NCBI GenBank assembly: GCA_017515355.1
Contig: JAFWGD010000243.1
Span: 1-7,754 of the forward strand
From: Coriobacteriales bacterium
GTDB lineage: Bacteria; Actinomycetota; Coriobacteriia; Coriobacteriales; CADBOM01
Length of the DNA: 7,754 bases
Reading direction: 5' to 3'
Shown here: one piece after another, positions 1-5,099 of the stretch
How positions within the stretch are numbered: position 1 is the stretch's first letter
How the letters are laid out: the number at the start of each line of letters is the position of its first letter
Program-made: the position numbers and the translations under genes
Notes under the pieces: model-generated
The model's input: only the letters and a program-made list of their open reading frames with translations
Told to the model about the DNA's origin: nothing
The model's database searches: none

Positions 1-572
1 TCATCAACAACCTGATCAACATCGTCGACAAGATGCTCGTCGGCGGGGGCATGTGCTTCACCTTCCTCGCAGCTCAGGGCTACGACGTCGGCAAATCGAT
101 CGTCGAGGAGGATTGCCTCGACGATGCGCGTGCCATGCTCGCCAAGGCGGCTGAGAAGGGCGTCGACATCGTGCTGCCCATAGACTTCGTCGTCGCCGAC
201 CAGTTCTCCGAGAGCGCAACCGTGGCCATCAGGGGCTATGACGAGATTCCGTCCGACATGATGGGCCTCGACATCGGCCCTGCCAGCTGCGAGCTCTTCA
301 AGGGCGTCATCATGGGGGGCAAGACGGTCTTCTGGAACGGCCCGCAAGGCGTCTTCGAGATGAAGCCGTTCGAAAACGGCACCCGTAAGGTCGCCGAGGC
401 GCTCGCCGCCAACAAGGCAGCTACAACGGTTGTCGGAGGTGGCGACAGCGGCGCTGCAATCGCGAAGTTCGGCCTTGCCGACGAGGTCACGTTCGTCTCC
501 ACCGGAGGCGGTGCGTCGATGAGGATGGTCGAAGGGCGCGAACTTCCCGCAATCGTCGCGCTCAACGCCTGA
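1..572 (+). CDS. pgk: Phosphoglycerate kinase, C-terminal part (5' end outside window)
   Basis: Phosphoglycerate kinase transfers the acyl phosphate of 1,3-bisphosphoglycerate to ADP, giving ATP and 3-phosphoglycerate in cytosolic glycolysis. Only about 190 C-terminal residues are present, with the reading frame beginning at base 3 (INNLINIVDKMLVGGGM). This is the nucleotide-binding domain. Family signatures are visible in order: DKMLVGGGM, DIGP, the WNGPxGVFE motif (here with Q where M is common), the glycine-rich GGGDSGAA nucleotide loop and the closing VSTGGGAS motif. The protein ends normally with LPAIVALNA. The TGA stop is followed 42 bases later by tpiA with no terminator-like hairpin in the gap, so the two genes are probably co-transcribed. 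gap would be expected just upstream, outside the window. Identity is secure, and nothing looks broken. Confidence 0.97.
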   Translation, partial: INNLINIVDKMLVGGGMCFTFLAAQGYDVGKSIVEEDCLDDARAMLAKAAEKGVDIVLPIDFVVADQFSESATVAIRGYDEIPSDMMGLDIGPASCELFKGVIMGGKTVFWNGPQGVFEMKPFENGTRKVAEALAANKAATTVVGGGDSGAAIAKFGLADEVTFVSTGGGASMRMVEGRELPAIVALNA

Positions 573-614
573 TTCGTCGGGGTTCGGTCTCGAGTTAGGT
601 CGAGGGGGTATGGA

Positions 615-1406
615 ATGGGCCGCAAAGCCGTCATAGCGGGCAATTGGAAGATGAACTGCACTTGGGCCAGCGCCGTTCGGCTCGCCCAGCGCATCTCCGA
701 TTGCTGTGACAAGAAATACCCTGACATCGACATCATCCTCTGCCCGCCATTCACCTACATCAAGGGCGTGGCCAACGTATTCAGCTTCGACCGCTCCGAC
801 ATCCAGCTCGGCGCGCAGAACGTCTACGAGGAGATGCCCGAAGGCATCGCCGCCGCTACAGGGCAGGTCAGCGTCGAGATGCTCAAGGATCTCGAGTGCA
901 GCTACTGCATCGTAGGCCACTCCGAATGTCGCCAGCACAACGGCGAGAGCGACGAGCTGGTCGCGCGCAAGGTCAAGCTGCTGCTGGAGCATGGCATCGT
1001 TCCGATCATCTGCTGTGGCGAGAGCCTCGAGGTCAACAAAGCCGGCGCAACGCTCGATTTCGTCTCGGAGCAGATACGCACGGCGCTCGACGGCCTTTCC
1101 GCCGCCGACGTTGCGAAGTCGATCATCGCCTACGAGCCGATCTGGGCAATCGGCACCGGCGAGGTGCCCATCCCGGAGAAGATCGATGCGGTCTGCGCGG
1201 CTATCAGGGGCCTCGTGCGCGAGATGTTCGGCAGCGATGTTGCGGAGGCCATCAGGATCCTGTACGGCGGCTCGCTCAAGCCATCCAACGCCCATCAGAT
1301 CCTTCCATTGGAAAACGTCGACGGAGGGCTCATAGGAGGGGCCTCGCTCGACGCGGAGGACTTCCACGACATAGTCAAGTCGGCGAAGGAGCTCATGAAG
1401 AGGTAG
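615..1406 (+). CDS. tpiA: Triosephosphate isomerase
   Basis: Triosephosphate isomerase interconverts dihydroxyacetone phosphate and glyceraldehyde 3-phosphate in the cytosol. It is a TIM barrel of 263 residues, close to the usual 250-260. Visible active-site elements are the N-terminal AGNWKMN (N10, K12), the catalytic histidine in VGHSECR (H102), the catalytic glutamate in AYEPIWAIGTG (E174), and the phosphate-gripping YGGSLKPSN and GLIGGASL loops. The flexible loop 6 reads GTGEVPIP, so its C-terminal hinge is E-V-P rather than the common K-T/V-A. The ATG at 615 is preceded by a purine-rich GAGGGGG ribosome site about six bases upstream. An ATG five bases earlier is out of frame. The gene sits between pgk and gpmI in the same direction and belongs to the same glycolytic operon. 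Confidence 0.98.
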   Translation: MGRKAVIAGNWKMNCTWASAVRLAQRISDCCDKKYPDIDIILCPPFTYIKGVANVFSFDRSDIQLGAQNVYEEMPEGIAAATGQVSVEMLKDLECSYCIVGHSECRQHNGESDELVARKVKLLLEHGIVPIICCGESLEVNKAGATLDFVSEQIRTALDGLSAADVAKSIIAYEPIWAIGTGEVPIPEKIDAVCAAIRGLVREMFGSDVAEAIRILYGGSLKPSNAHQILPLENVDGGLIGGASLDAEDFHDIVKSAKELMKR

Positions 1407-1411
1407 ACAAT

Positions 1412-1462
1412 CGGGGGCGTGCACCAAGAAGCGCCCCCGTTGCATTGGTTTTGCAAGTTTTT
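1412..1462 (+). terminator. GC-rich intercistronic hairpin between tpiA and gpmI (possible attenuator or processing site)
   Basis: Six bases after the tpiA stop, CGGGGGCG (1412-1419) pairs perfectly with CGCCCCCG (1432-1439) around a 12-base loop. It is followed by a T-rich stretch and a second weak inverted repeat, TTGCA (1440-1444) with TGCAA (1452-1456), then TTTTT (1458-1462) directly before the gpmI ribosome site. The first stem is strong, but the tract right after it (TTGCATTGGTTTT) is not a clean T run. Partial termination or mRNA protection and processing is therefore more likely than a full stop. No separate promoter for gpmI is apparent. Confidence 0.55.
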
Positions 1463-1478
1463 CAAGGAGGCACCAGCA

Positions 1479-3041
1479 TTGAAGACACCGGCACTTTTGG
1501 TGATCATGGACGGATTCGGAATCGCGGAGAGCGGACCAGGCAATGCGATCAGCCTGGCTGACAAACCGCATTTGGATTACTTGCTCTCAGGCAAGGACTA
1601 CCCGGTTCGCCTCATCGAGGCGTGCGGCGAGAACGTCGGCCTGCCCGCAGGCCAGATGGGCAACTCCGAGGTCGGGCATCTCAACATCGGCTCGGGGCGC
1701 ATCATCTATCAGGACCTCTCCCGCATCAACAATGCGATAGCCGATGGCTCCATCCTCTCCAACGAGGTGCTGGTCAAGATCATGGATGCTGTGAAGGAGC
1801 GCGGAAAGACGCTGCATTTCATGGGCCTGCTCTCCGATGGCGGAGTCCACAGCGAGATCGAGCACCTCGAGGCGCTCATCGATATGGCCTGCGGACGCGG
1901 AGTCTCAAGCGTCCACGTCCACGCATTCATGGACGGCCGCGACGTCTCGCCCACGAGCGGCGCTGGCTACGTCGAGGAGCTCGAGGAGCATCTCGCCAGC
2001 GTCCGCGGGGAGTTCGGAGCAGATGCGATCATCGCCTCGCTCGGCGGGCGCTACTACGGCATGGATCGCGACAATCGCTGGGAGAGGGTCAAGCGCCACT
2101 GGGACACCATCGTCATTCCCAACGAGGCATCCAAGGGCTACATCACCGAGCTTTCGCCGAAGGCTGCTGTCGAGGCGAGCTATTCCGAGGGCGTCACCGA
2201 CGAGTTCATCGTTCCCGTGGCGTTTTGCGATGCGGGCGTGCGCGATGGAGACGGCATCATCTTCTTCAACTTCCGCCCCGACCGCGCTCGCGAGCTCACG
2301 CGAGCCTTCACGCAGCCTGGCTTCGATGGCTTCGACAAGGTGCTCTCGCCCGAGGTCGACTACGTCTGCATGACCGAGTACGACGCCTCGTTCGGCCTGC
2401 CGATCGCCTTCCCGAAGGAGTTCCCCGAGATGGTGATGGCAGACGCGATCTCCGCGATGGGCCTCAAGCAGCTGCACATAGCCGAGACCGAGAAGTACGC
2501 GCATGTCACCTTCTTCCTCAATGGCGGCGTCGAGGCGCCGAAGGAGGGGGAGGAGCGCATCCTCATCCCGAGCCCGAAGGTGGCGACCTACGACCTTCAG
2601 CCAGAGATGAGCGCCTACGAGGTCTGCGATGCGCTGGTAGACGCCATCGCCAATGACAGAGCGCAGTTCTACATCGTCAACTTCGCCAATTGCGACATGG
2701 TTGGGCATACCGGTTCGATTTCCGCGGCGAAGGCCGCTGTCGAGGCGGTGGATGCGTGCGTCGCGAGGCTCGTCAAGACCATCAAGGACAAGAAGGGCGT
2801 CTGCCTGATAACAGCAGACCACGGCAACGCCGACGTCATGTTGACCGAGGACGGCTCTCCGATGACCGCGCACTCGCTATCGCCGGTGCCGCTGATCGCG
2901 ATCGATGAGAGTGGAGAGAGCGACAAGCTCGCCTTCGTCGATGGAGATGGTCGCCTGGCGGACATCGCGCCGACCTTCTTCGACCTCGCTGGAGTAAAGA
3001 TTCCCGAGCTGTGGACTGGAAGGAGCCTGTTGGCCCGCTAG
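1479..3041 (+). CDS. gpmI: 2,3-bisphosphoglycerate-independent phosphoglycerate mutase
   Basis: GpmI interconverts 3-phosphoglycerate and 2-phosphoglycerate without the 2,3-bisphosphoglycerate cofactor, using two divalent metal ions (typically manganese) and a serine phospho-intermediate. It belongs to the alkaline phosphatase superfamily. From the TTG at 1479 the protein is 520 residues, near the family's roughly 510. Motifs in order are LVIMDGFG (metal ligand D11), GNSEVGHLNIGSGR (nucleophile S63), SDGGVHS (H124), HAFMDGRDVSP (152-155), GRYYGMDRDNRW (R191 region), FNFRPDRARELT, ETEKYAHVTFF (336-346), NCDMVGHTG and the second metal site TADHGNAD (445-452). The TTG start is chosen because AAGGAGG at 1464-1470 lies eight bases before it and the protein then begins MKTPALLVIMDGFG. 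A GTG at 1419 would add 20 residues encoded by the hairpin and is unlikely. It is the last gene of the glycolytic run. Confidence 0.97.
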   Translation: MKTPALLVIMDGFGIAESGPGNAISLADKPHLDYLLSGKDYPVRLIEACGENVGLPAGQMGNSEVGHLNIGSGRIIYQDLSRINNAIADGSILSNEVLVKIMDAVKERGKTLHFMGLLSDGGVHSEIEHLEALIDMACGRGVSSVHVHAFMDGRDVSPTSGAGYVEELEEHLASVRGEFGADAIIASLGGRYYGMDRDNRWERVKRHWDTIVIPNEASKGYITELSPKAAVEASYSEGVTDEFIVPVAFCDAGVRDGDGIIFFNFRPDRARELTRAFTQPGFDGFDKVLSPEVDYVCMTEYDASFGLPIAFPKEFPEMVMADAISAMGLKQLHIAETEKYAHVTFFLNGGVEAPKEGEERILIPSPKVATYDLQPEMSAYEVCDALVDAIANDRAQFYIVNFANCDMVGHTGSISAAKAAVEAVDACVARLVKTIKDKKGVCLITADHGNADVMLTEDGSPMTAHSLSPVPLIAIDESGESDKLAFVDGDGRLADIAPTFFDLAGVKIPELWTGRSLLAR

Positions 3042-3131
3042 GAGCCGCCGCATCCGGTGCGCCGCTCAAGCCGTGCTCTCGGCCGCTTTTTGCCGATTAC
3101 GGGTTTTCATTCCACAAAGGGAATCAAATGC

Positions 3132-3160
3132 TTGAAGCGGTTGGGGCAAGACACTATAAT
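3132..3160 (+). promoter_or_regulatory. Sigma-70-type promoter for secG
   Basis: A perfect TATAAT (3155-3160) is preceded, after an ideal 17-base spacer, by TTGAAG (3132-3137), which matches the first four bases of the -35 consensus. Transcription would start near 3167, giving a leader of about 45 bases before the secG start. It lies in the 169-base gap after gpmI, which is AT-richer than its surroundings. It would let secG and the downstream tRNA-Leu be expressed independently of the glycolytic genes. Confidence 0.75.
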
Positions 3161-3210
3161 CGAATTTCCGCGGCAGTGAACGTCGCATGAATGCAGTTTA
3201 GGAGTTTGCT

Positions 3211-3447
3211 TTGGCAATTTTGCTTTGGACAGTCATCGTTTTGTGGTTGCTCTCCGGAATCGGGCTCGTGATCATGGTCATGCTCCACTCCGGCAAGGGC
3301 ACCGGTGTCAGCGAGATGCTCGCCAGCACCATCAACCAGACGATGGGCACCGCGATCGTCGAGAAAAATCTCGATCGAATCACGGTTATTCTGGCTATAA
3401 TATTCATCGTCACTATTTTGGTGATGATGATCATCTACCCGCATTAG
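3211..3447 (+). CDS. secG: Preprotein translocase subunit SecG
   Basis: SecG is the small accessory subunit of the SecYEG channel in the cytoplasmic membrane and assists SecA-driven protein export. The 78-residue product has the family layout. A first membrane helix (about residues 3-25) leads into the conserved cytoplasmic turn MVMLHSGKGTGVSEML. This is followed by a polar linker and a second membrane helix (about 56-75), ending in a short tail. Length is normal for the family. The start is TTG at 3211, with TAGGAG (3199-3204) six bases upstream; no in-frame ATG would preserve the first helix. It has its own promoter. Its stop codon forms the loop of a small hairpin, and tRNA-Leu begins 14 bases after the stop, so the two are likely on one transcript. 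Confidence 0.94.
   Translation: MAILLWTVIVLWLLSGIGLVIMVMLHSGKGTGVSEMLASTINQTMGTAIVEKNLDRITVILAIIFIVTILVMMIIYPH
3396..3401 (+). promoter_or_regulatory. Possible internal -10 element for tRNA-Leu inside secG
   Basis: A perfect TATAAT lies in the 3' part of secG (within the codons for A-I-I-F), about 60 bases before tRNA-Leu. A start near 3408 would give a short 5' leader for RNase processing. No convincing -35 lies 16-18 bases upstream, and the TG upstream of it is one base too far for a canonical extended -10. It is weaker than the secG promoter and may be fortuitous. Confidence 0.35.
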
Positions 3448-3454
3448 ATGCGGG
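3438..3454 (+). other. Perfect hairpin enclosing the secG stop codon
   Basis: CCCGCAT (3438-3444) and ATGCGGG (3448-3454) are perfect inverted repeats, and the three-base loop is exactly the TAG stop codon of secG. No T tract follows, so it is not an intrinsic terminator. Its position eight bases before tRNA-Leu suggests a role in processing of a secG-tRNA transcript or in 3'-end protection, but this is inference. Confidence 0.5.
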
Positions 3455-3461
3455 AGCATAT

Positions 3462-3547
3462 GTCGGTGTGGCGGAACGGCAGACGCGCTAGCTTGAGGGG
3501 CTAGTGTCCGAACGGACGTGAGGGTTCAAATCCCTCCACCGACACCA
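3462..3547 (+). tRNA. tRNA-Leu, anticodon GAG
   Basis: An 86-base class II tRNA including encoded CCA (3545-3547). The acceptor GTCGGTG (3462-3468) pairs with CACCGAC (3537-3543), and the discriminator is A (3544), as expected for leucine tRNA. The anticodon stem is CTAGC (3488-3492) with GCTAG (3500-3504). Loop TTGAGGG carries the anticodon GAG at 3495-3497, which reads CUC and CUU codons. The long variable arm forms a stem GTCCG/CGGAC, typical of Leu and Ser tRNAs. The T arm is GAGGG-TTCAAAT-CCCTC. It follows secG by 14 bases and is followed by a terminator. Confidence 0.97.
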
Positions 3548-3557
3548 CTTGAGAACC

Positions 3558-3589
3558 ACGGCGGTCCGCGCGACCGCCGTTTTCGTTTT
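3558..3589 (+). terminator. Intrinsic terminator of the secG/tRNA-Leu unit
   Basis: ACGGCGGTC (3558-3566) pairs perfectly with GACCGCCGT (3572-3580) around a five-base CGCGC loop, followed at once by TTTCGTTTT. This is a classical Rho-independent terminator on the + strand, eleven bases after the tRNA-Leu CCA end. Flanking CTTGAG (3548-3553) and CTCAAG (3591-3596) could extend the structure as an outer stem. Confidence 0.88.
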
Positions 3590-3619
3590 CCTCAAGGGAA
3601 TATGTCCAGTTCAGGGCAG

Positions 3620-3646
3620 AAAAAACGGCTGGGGAATCCAGCCGTT
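3620..3646 (-). terminator. Intrinsic terminator of tRNA-Cys
   Basis: Read on the minus strand, AACGGCTGG (3646-3638) pairs with CCAGCCGTT (3632-3624) around a five-base loop and runs into six consecutive T residues (complement of 3620-3625). It starts ten bases after the 3' CCA of tRNA-Cys, as expected for that gene's terminator. Confidence 0.85.
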
Positions 3647-3656
3647 CGGTAATCTA

Positions 3657-3730
3657 TGGAGGCGACGCCCGGATTCGAACCGGGGGTAAAGGCTTTGCAG
3701 GCCTCTGCCTTACCTCTTGGCCACGTCGCC
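3657..3730 (-). tRNA. tRNA-Cys, anticodon GCA
   Basis: A 74-base tRNA with encoded CCA, on the minus strand. The acceptor GGCGACG (complement of 3724-3730) pairs with CGTCGCC (complement of 3661-3667). The discriminator is U (complement of 3660), the known identity base of cysteine tRNA, followed by CCA (complement of 3657-3659). The anticodon loop CTGCAAA carries GCA (complement of 3696-3698), and the T arm contains GGTTCGAATCC. All arms fold normally. The gene faces tRNA-Leu. Confidence 0.97.
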
Positions 3731-3740
3731 GCGAAAACAC

Positions 3741-3749
3741 ATTGTATCA
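3741..3749 (-). promoter_or_regulatory. Extended -10 promoter element of tRNA-Cys
   Basis: On the minus strand, TGATACAAT fits an extended -10 (TGn followed by TACAAT, five of six consensus bases). It ends ten bases before the mature tRNA-Cys 5' end, so transcription would begin about four bases upstream of the tRNA. No good -35 is visible 17 bases further up, which is tolerable for an extended -10. Confidence 0.55.
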
Positions 3750-3820
3750 GATATCATGCGCATTGCGCCAGATATTTCAACGCGTGCTTGTCGGCGGGGC
3801 AAATGGCGCCTGCCGTTCTG

Positions 3821-5014
3821 CTATCGCGCTTCCGTGCGCACGGCCTTCTTGCAGAGGCCCTTGAGCGCATCGGCCCATGTCTGCAGGAACTTCGGCGCGC
3901 CGATCAACGCGGTGAGGAGCACCCCTAGCACGAACGGATAGAGTATCATCCAATGCGACAGGCCCAGCAGGTACTCGAAGAGTCCGCAGTGGCTCATGAT
4001 TCTGATAACGATGATGTGCAGGATGTAGATCTGCAGGCTGTGCTCTCCCCAACGCGAGAGGAAGCATCTGCTCTTCGGGGCTATCAGCATGAAGGCGATG
4101 CCGATTGCCGCCGACCAGACGTAGAACCCAAGACGCAACGCGATGAAGAGCCAGGCCGAGCCGCCCAAGCTATCGGCCATGATGTCGAATTCGTTCCAGG
4201 CGGTCGACATCCGCTTGAAGACGATAGCCTTCTCCGGATCCAGCTGATAGAGGAAGACGAACCATGCGACGAGCACCGCGAGGGCTGCGATCCGCACGAT
4301 CCACACCTTGTTGGAGCCGAAGAGGCGCTCTTGGATACGCATGGCGCGCGGAAGCCCGATGTAGCATCCGGCTGCGAAGATCGGGCAGTACACGATCAGC
4401 TTGGCGCATGCGAAGAGCGTGCGGTTGTCGGAGTTCAGCCAAAATCCGCTGCAGAGCGCGATCGCTATCAGGATGGGAAGCATCACGCCGGCTTTGATGC
4501 GGGAAAAGAGCGGAACCAACAGCACGTAGATCGCCATGACCCACAGGTACCACGGGGAGTTGGCCTGGTTGAAGAAGTTGAACCCCTCATCGCCGCCCAT
4601 CGCCACCGTTGCAACCAGCGATAGCAGGACGAAGATCAGGCACAGCGCCATGTAGAAGAGGAAGTTCTCCCCTCGGTATTCGTTTCTCTCGTTGTAGGAT
4701 TTCGATGCGAATATGCCCCCGATGAACAGGAACAACGGCATGTGGAAACTGTAGATCCAGATAGTCGCAGTGCTCGTCAAGGCCGAAGAGTTATTGGGCA
4801 TGAAGGTAAGAAGATGCCCTATTACGACGAGCAGGATGAGCATGCCCTTCGCGTTGTCGAAGAAGGCGACCCTTTTGCTCGAGGATCCCTTCATCAAGCT
4901 GGGGGCATTGCTTAGAATATCAGTATCGGACGCGGCTCCCCGAGCTGCCTTCGGGCCGTTGGCCCCAGCAGCCTTGTCCGCGTCGACTATGTTGTTCCTG
5001 GCGTCTGATTCCAT
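3821..5014 (-). CDS. Membrane acyltransferase family 3 protein, probable sugar O-acetyltransferase
   Basis: This is a polytopic membrane protein of the acyltransferase 3 superfamily, closest in motif style to the fucose 4-O-acetylase/YcfT-like group. Such proteins move acetyl groups from the cytoplasmic side onto surface or lipid-linked sugars. From the ATG at 5014 it has 397 residues. The signature FFDNAKGMLILLVVIGH (residues 51-67) places the likely catalytic histidine at the end of helix 1. SFHMPLFLFIGG follows in helix 2, and WGEHSLQIYILHI near the C-terminus resembles the family's closing helix. About ten hydrophobic segments are visible, and the tail is short and basic. The start is uncertain: ATGs at 5101, 5014 and 4894 are all in frame and none has a clear ribosome site. 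The 4894 start gives 357 residues, a common family length. The 5014 start is chosen because it avoids the divergent licD gene. The substrate cannot be read from sequence. Confidence 0.85.
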   Translation of the reverse strand: MESDARNNIVDADKAAGANGPKAARGAASDTDILSNAPSLMKGSSSKRVAFFDNAKGMLILLVVIGHLLTFMPNNSSALTSTATIWIYSFHMPLFLFIGGIFASKSYNERNEYRGENFLFYMALCLIFVLLSLVATVAMGGDEGFNFFNQANSPWYLWVMAIYVLLVPLFSRIKAGVMLPILIAIALCSGFWLNSDNRTLFACAKLIVYCPIFAAGCYIGLPRAMRIQERLFGSNKVWIVRIAALAVLVAWFVFLYQLDPEKAIVFKRMSTAWNEFDIMADSLGGSAWLFIALRLGFYVWSAAIGIAFMLIAPKSRCFLSRWGEHSLQIYILHIIVIRIMSHCGLFEYLLGLSHWMILYPFVLGVLLTALIGAPKFLQTWADALKGLCKKAVRTEAR

Positions 5015-5080
5015 TGCGCGTCCGCATCGATTCTCGGCCGTGCGCGTGGAAGTGGCGCCGCACGCAGGCCCTGCACTCGG

Positions 5081-5090
5081 TATGATAGCA
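5081..5090. promoter_or_regulatory. Shared -10-like element of the divergent acyltransferase/licD promoter region
   Basis: On the minus strand, TGCTATCAT (complement of 5082-5090) fits an extended -10 and would start a roughly 60-base leader for the acyltransferase beginning at 5014. On the + strand, the overlapping TATGAT (5081-5086) is a -10-like hexamer a few bases before the licD start candidates. No strong -35 is visible for either direction. The symmetry suggests a bidirectional promoter, but support is only motif-level. Confidence 0.4.
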
Positions 5091-5099
5091 GCTTGGCTC

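Noticed and set aside
1419..1478. GTG-initiated N-terminal extension of GpmI (20 residues)
   Set aside because: The extension is encoded by the intercistronic hairpin and T-rich leader. A good AAGGAGG site directs initiation at the TTG at 1479, which yields the usual GpmI N-terminus.
1622..2873. Long overlapping open frames of over 300 codons on both strands across gpmI
   Set aside because: They are shadow frames of a GC-rich gene: arginine/alanine/histidine-rich products, no family motifs and no ribosome sites, while gpmI carries every expected motif.
3070..3091. Possible terminator after gpmI (GCCG/CGGC stem then TTTTT)
   Set aside because: The stem is only four base pairs with a six-base loop and is separated from the T run. 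It is too weak to call; where gpmI transcription ends is not clear from sequence.
4770..5099. Long open frame upstream of the licD start
   Set aside because: It is antisense to the conserved first helices of the acyltransferase, has no LicD similarity, and has no ribosome site. The open frame is explained by the codon bias of the opposite strand.
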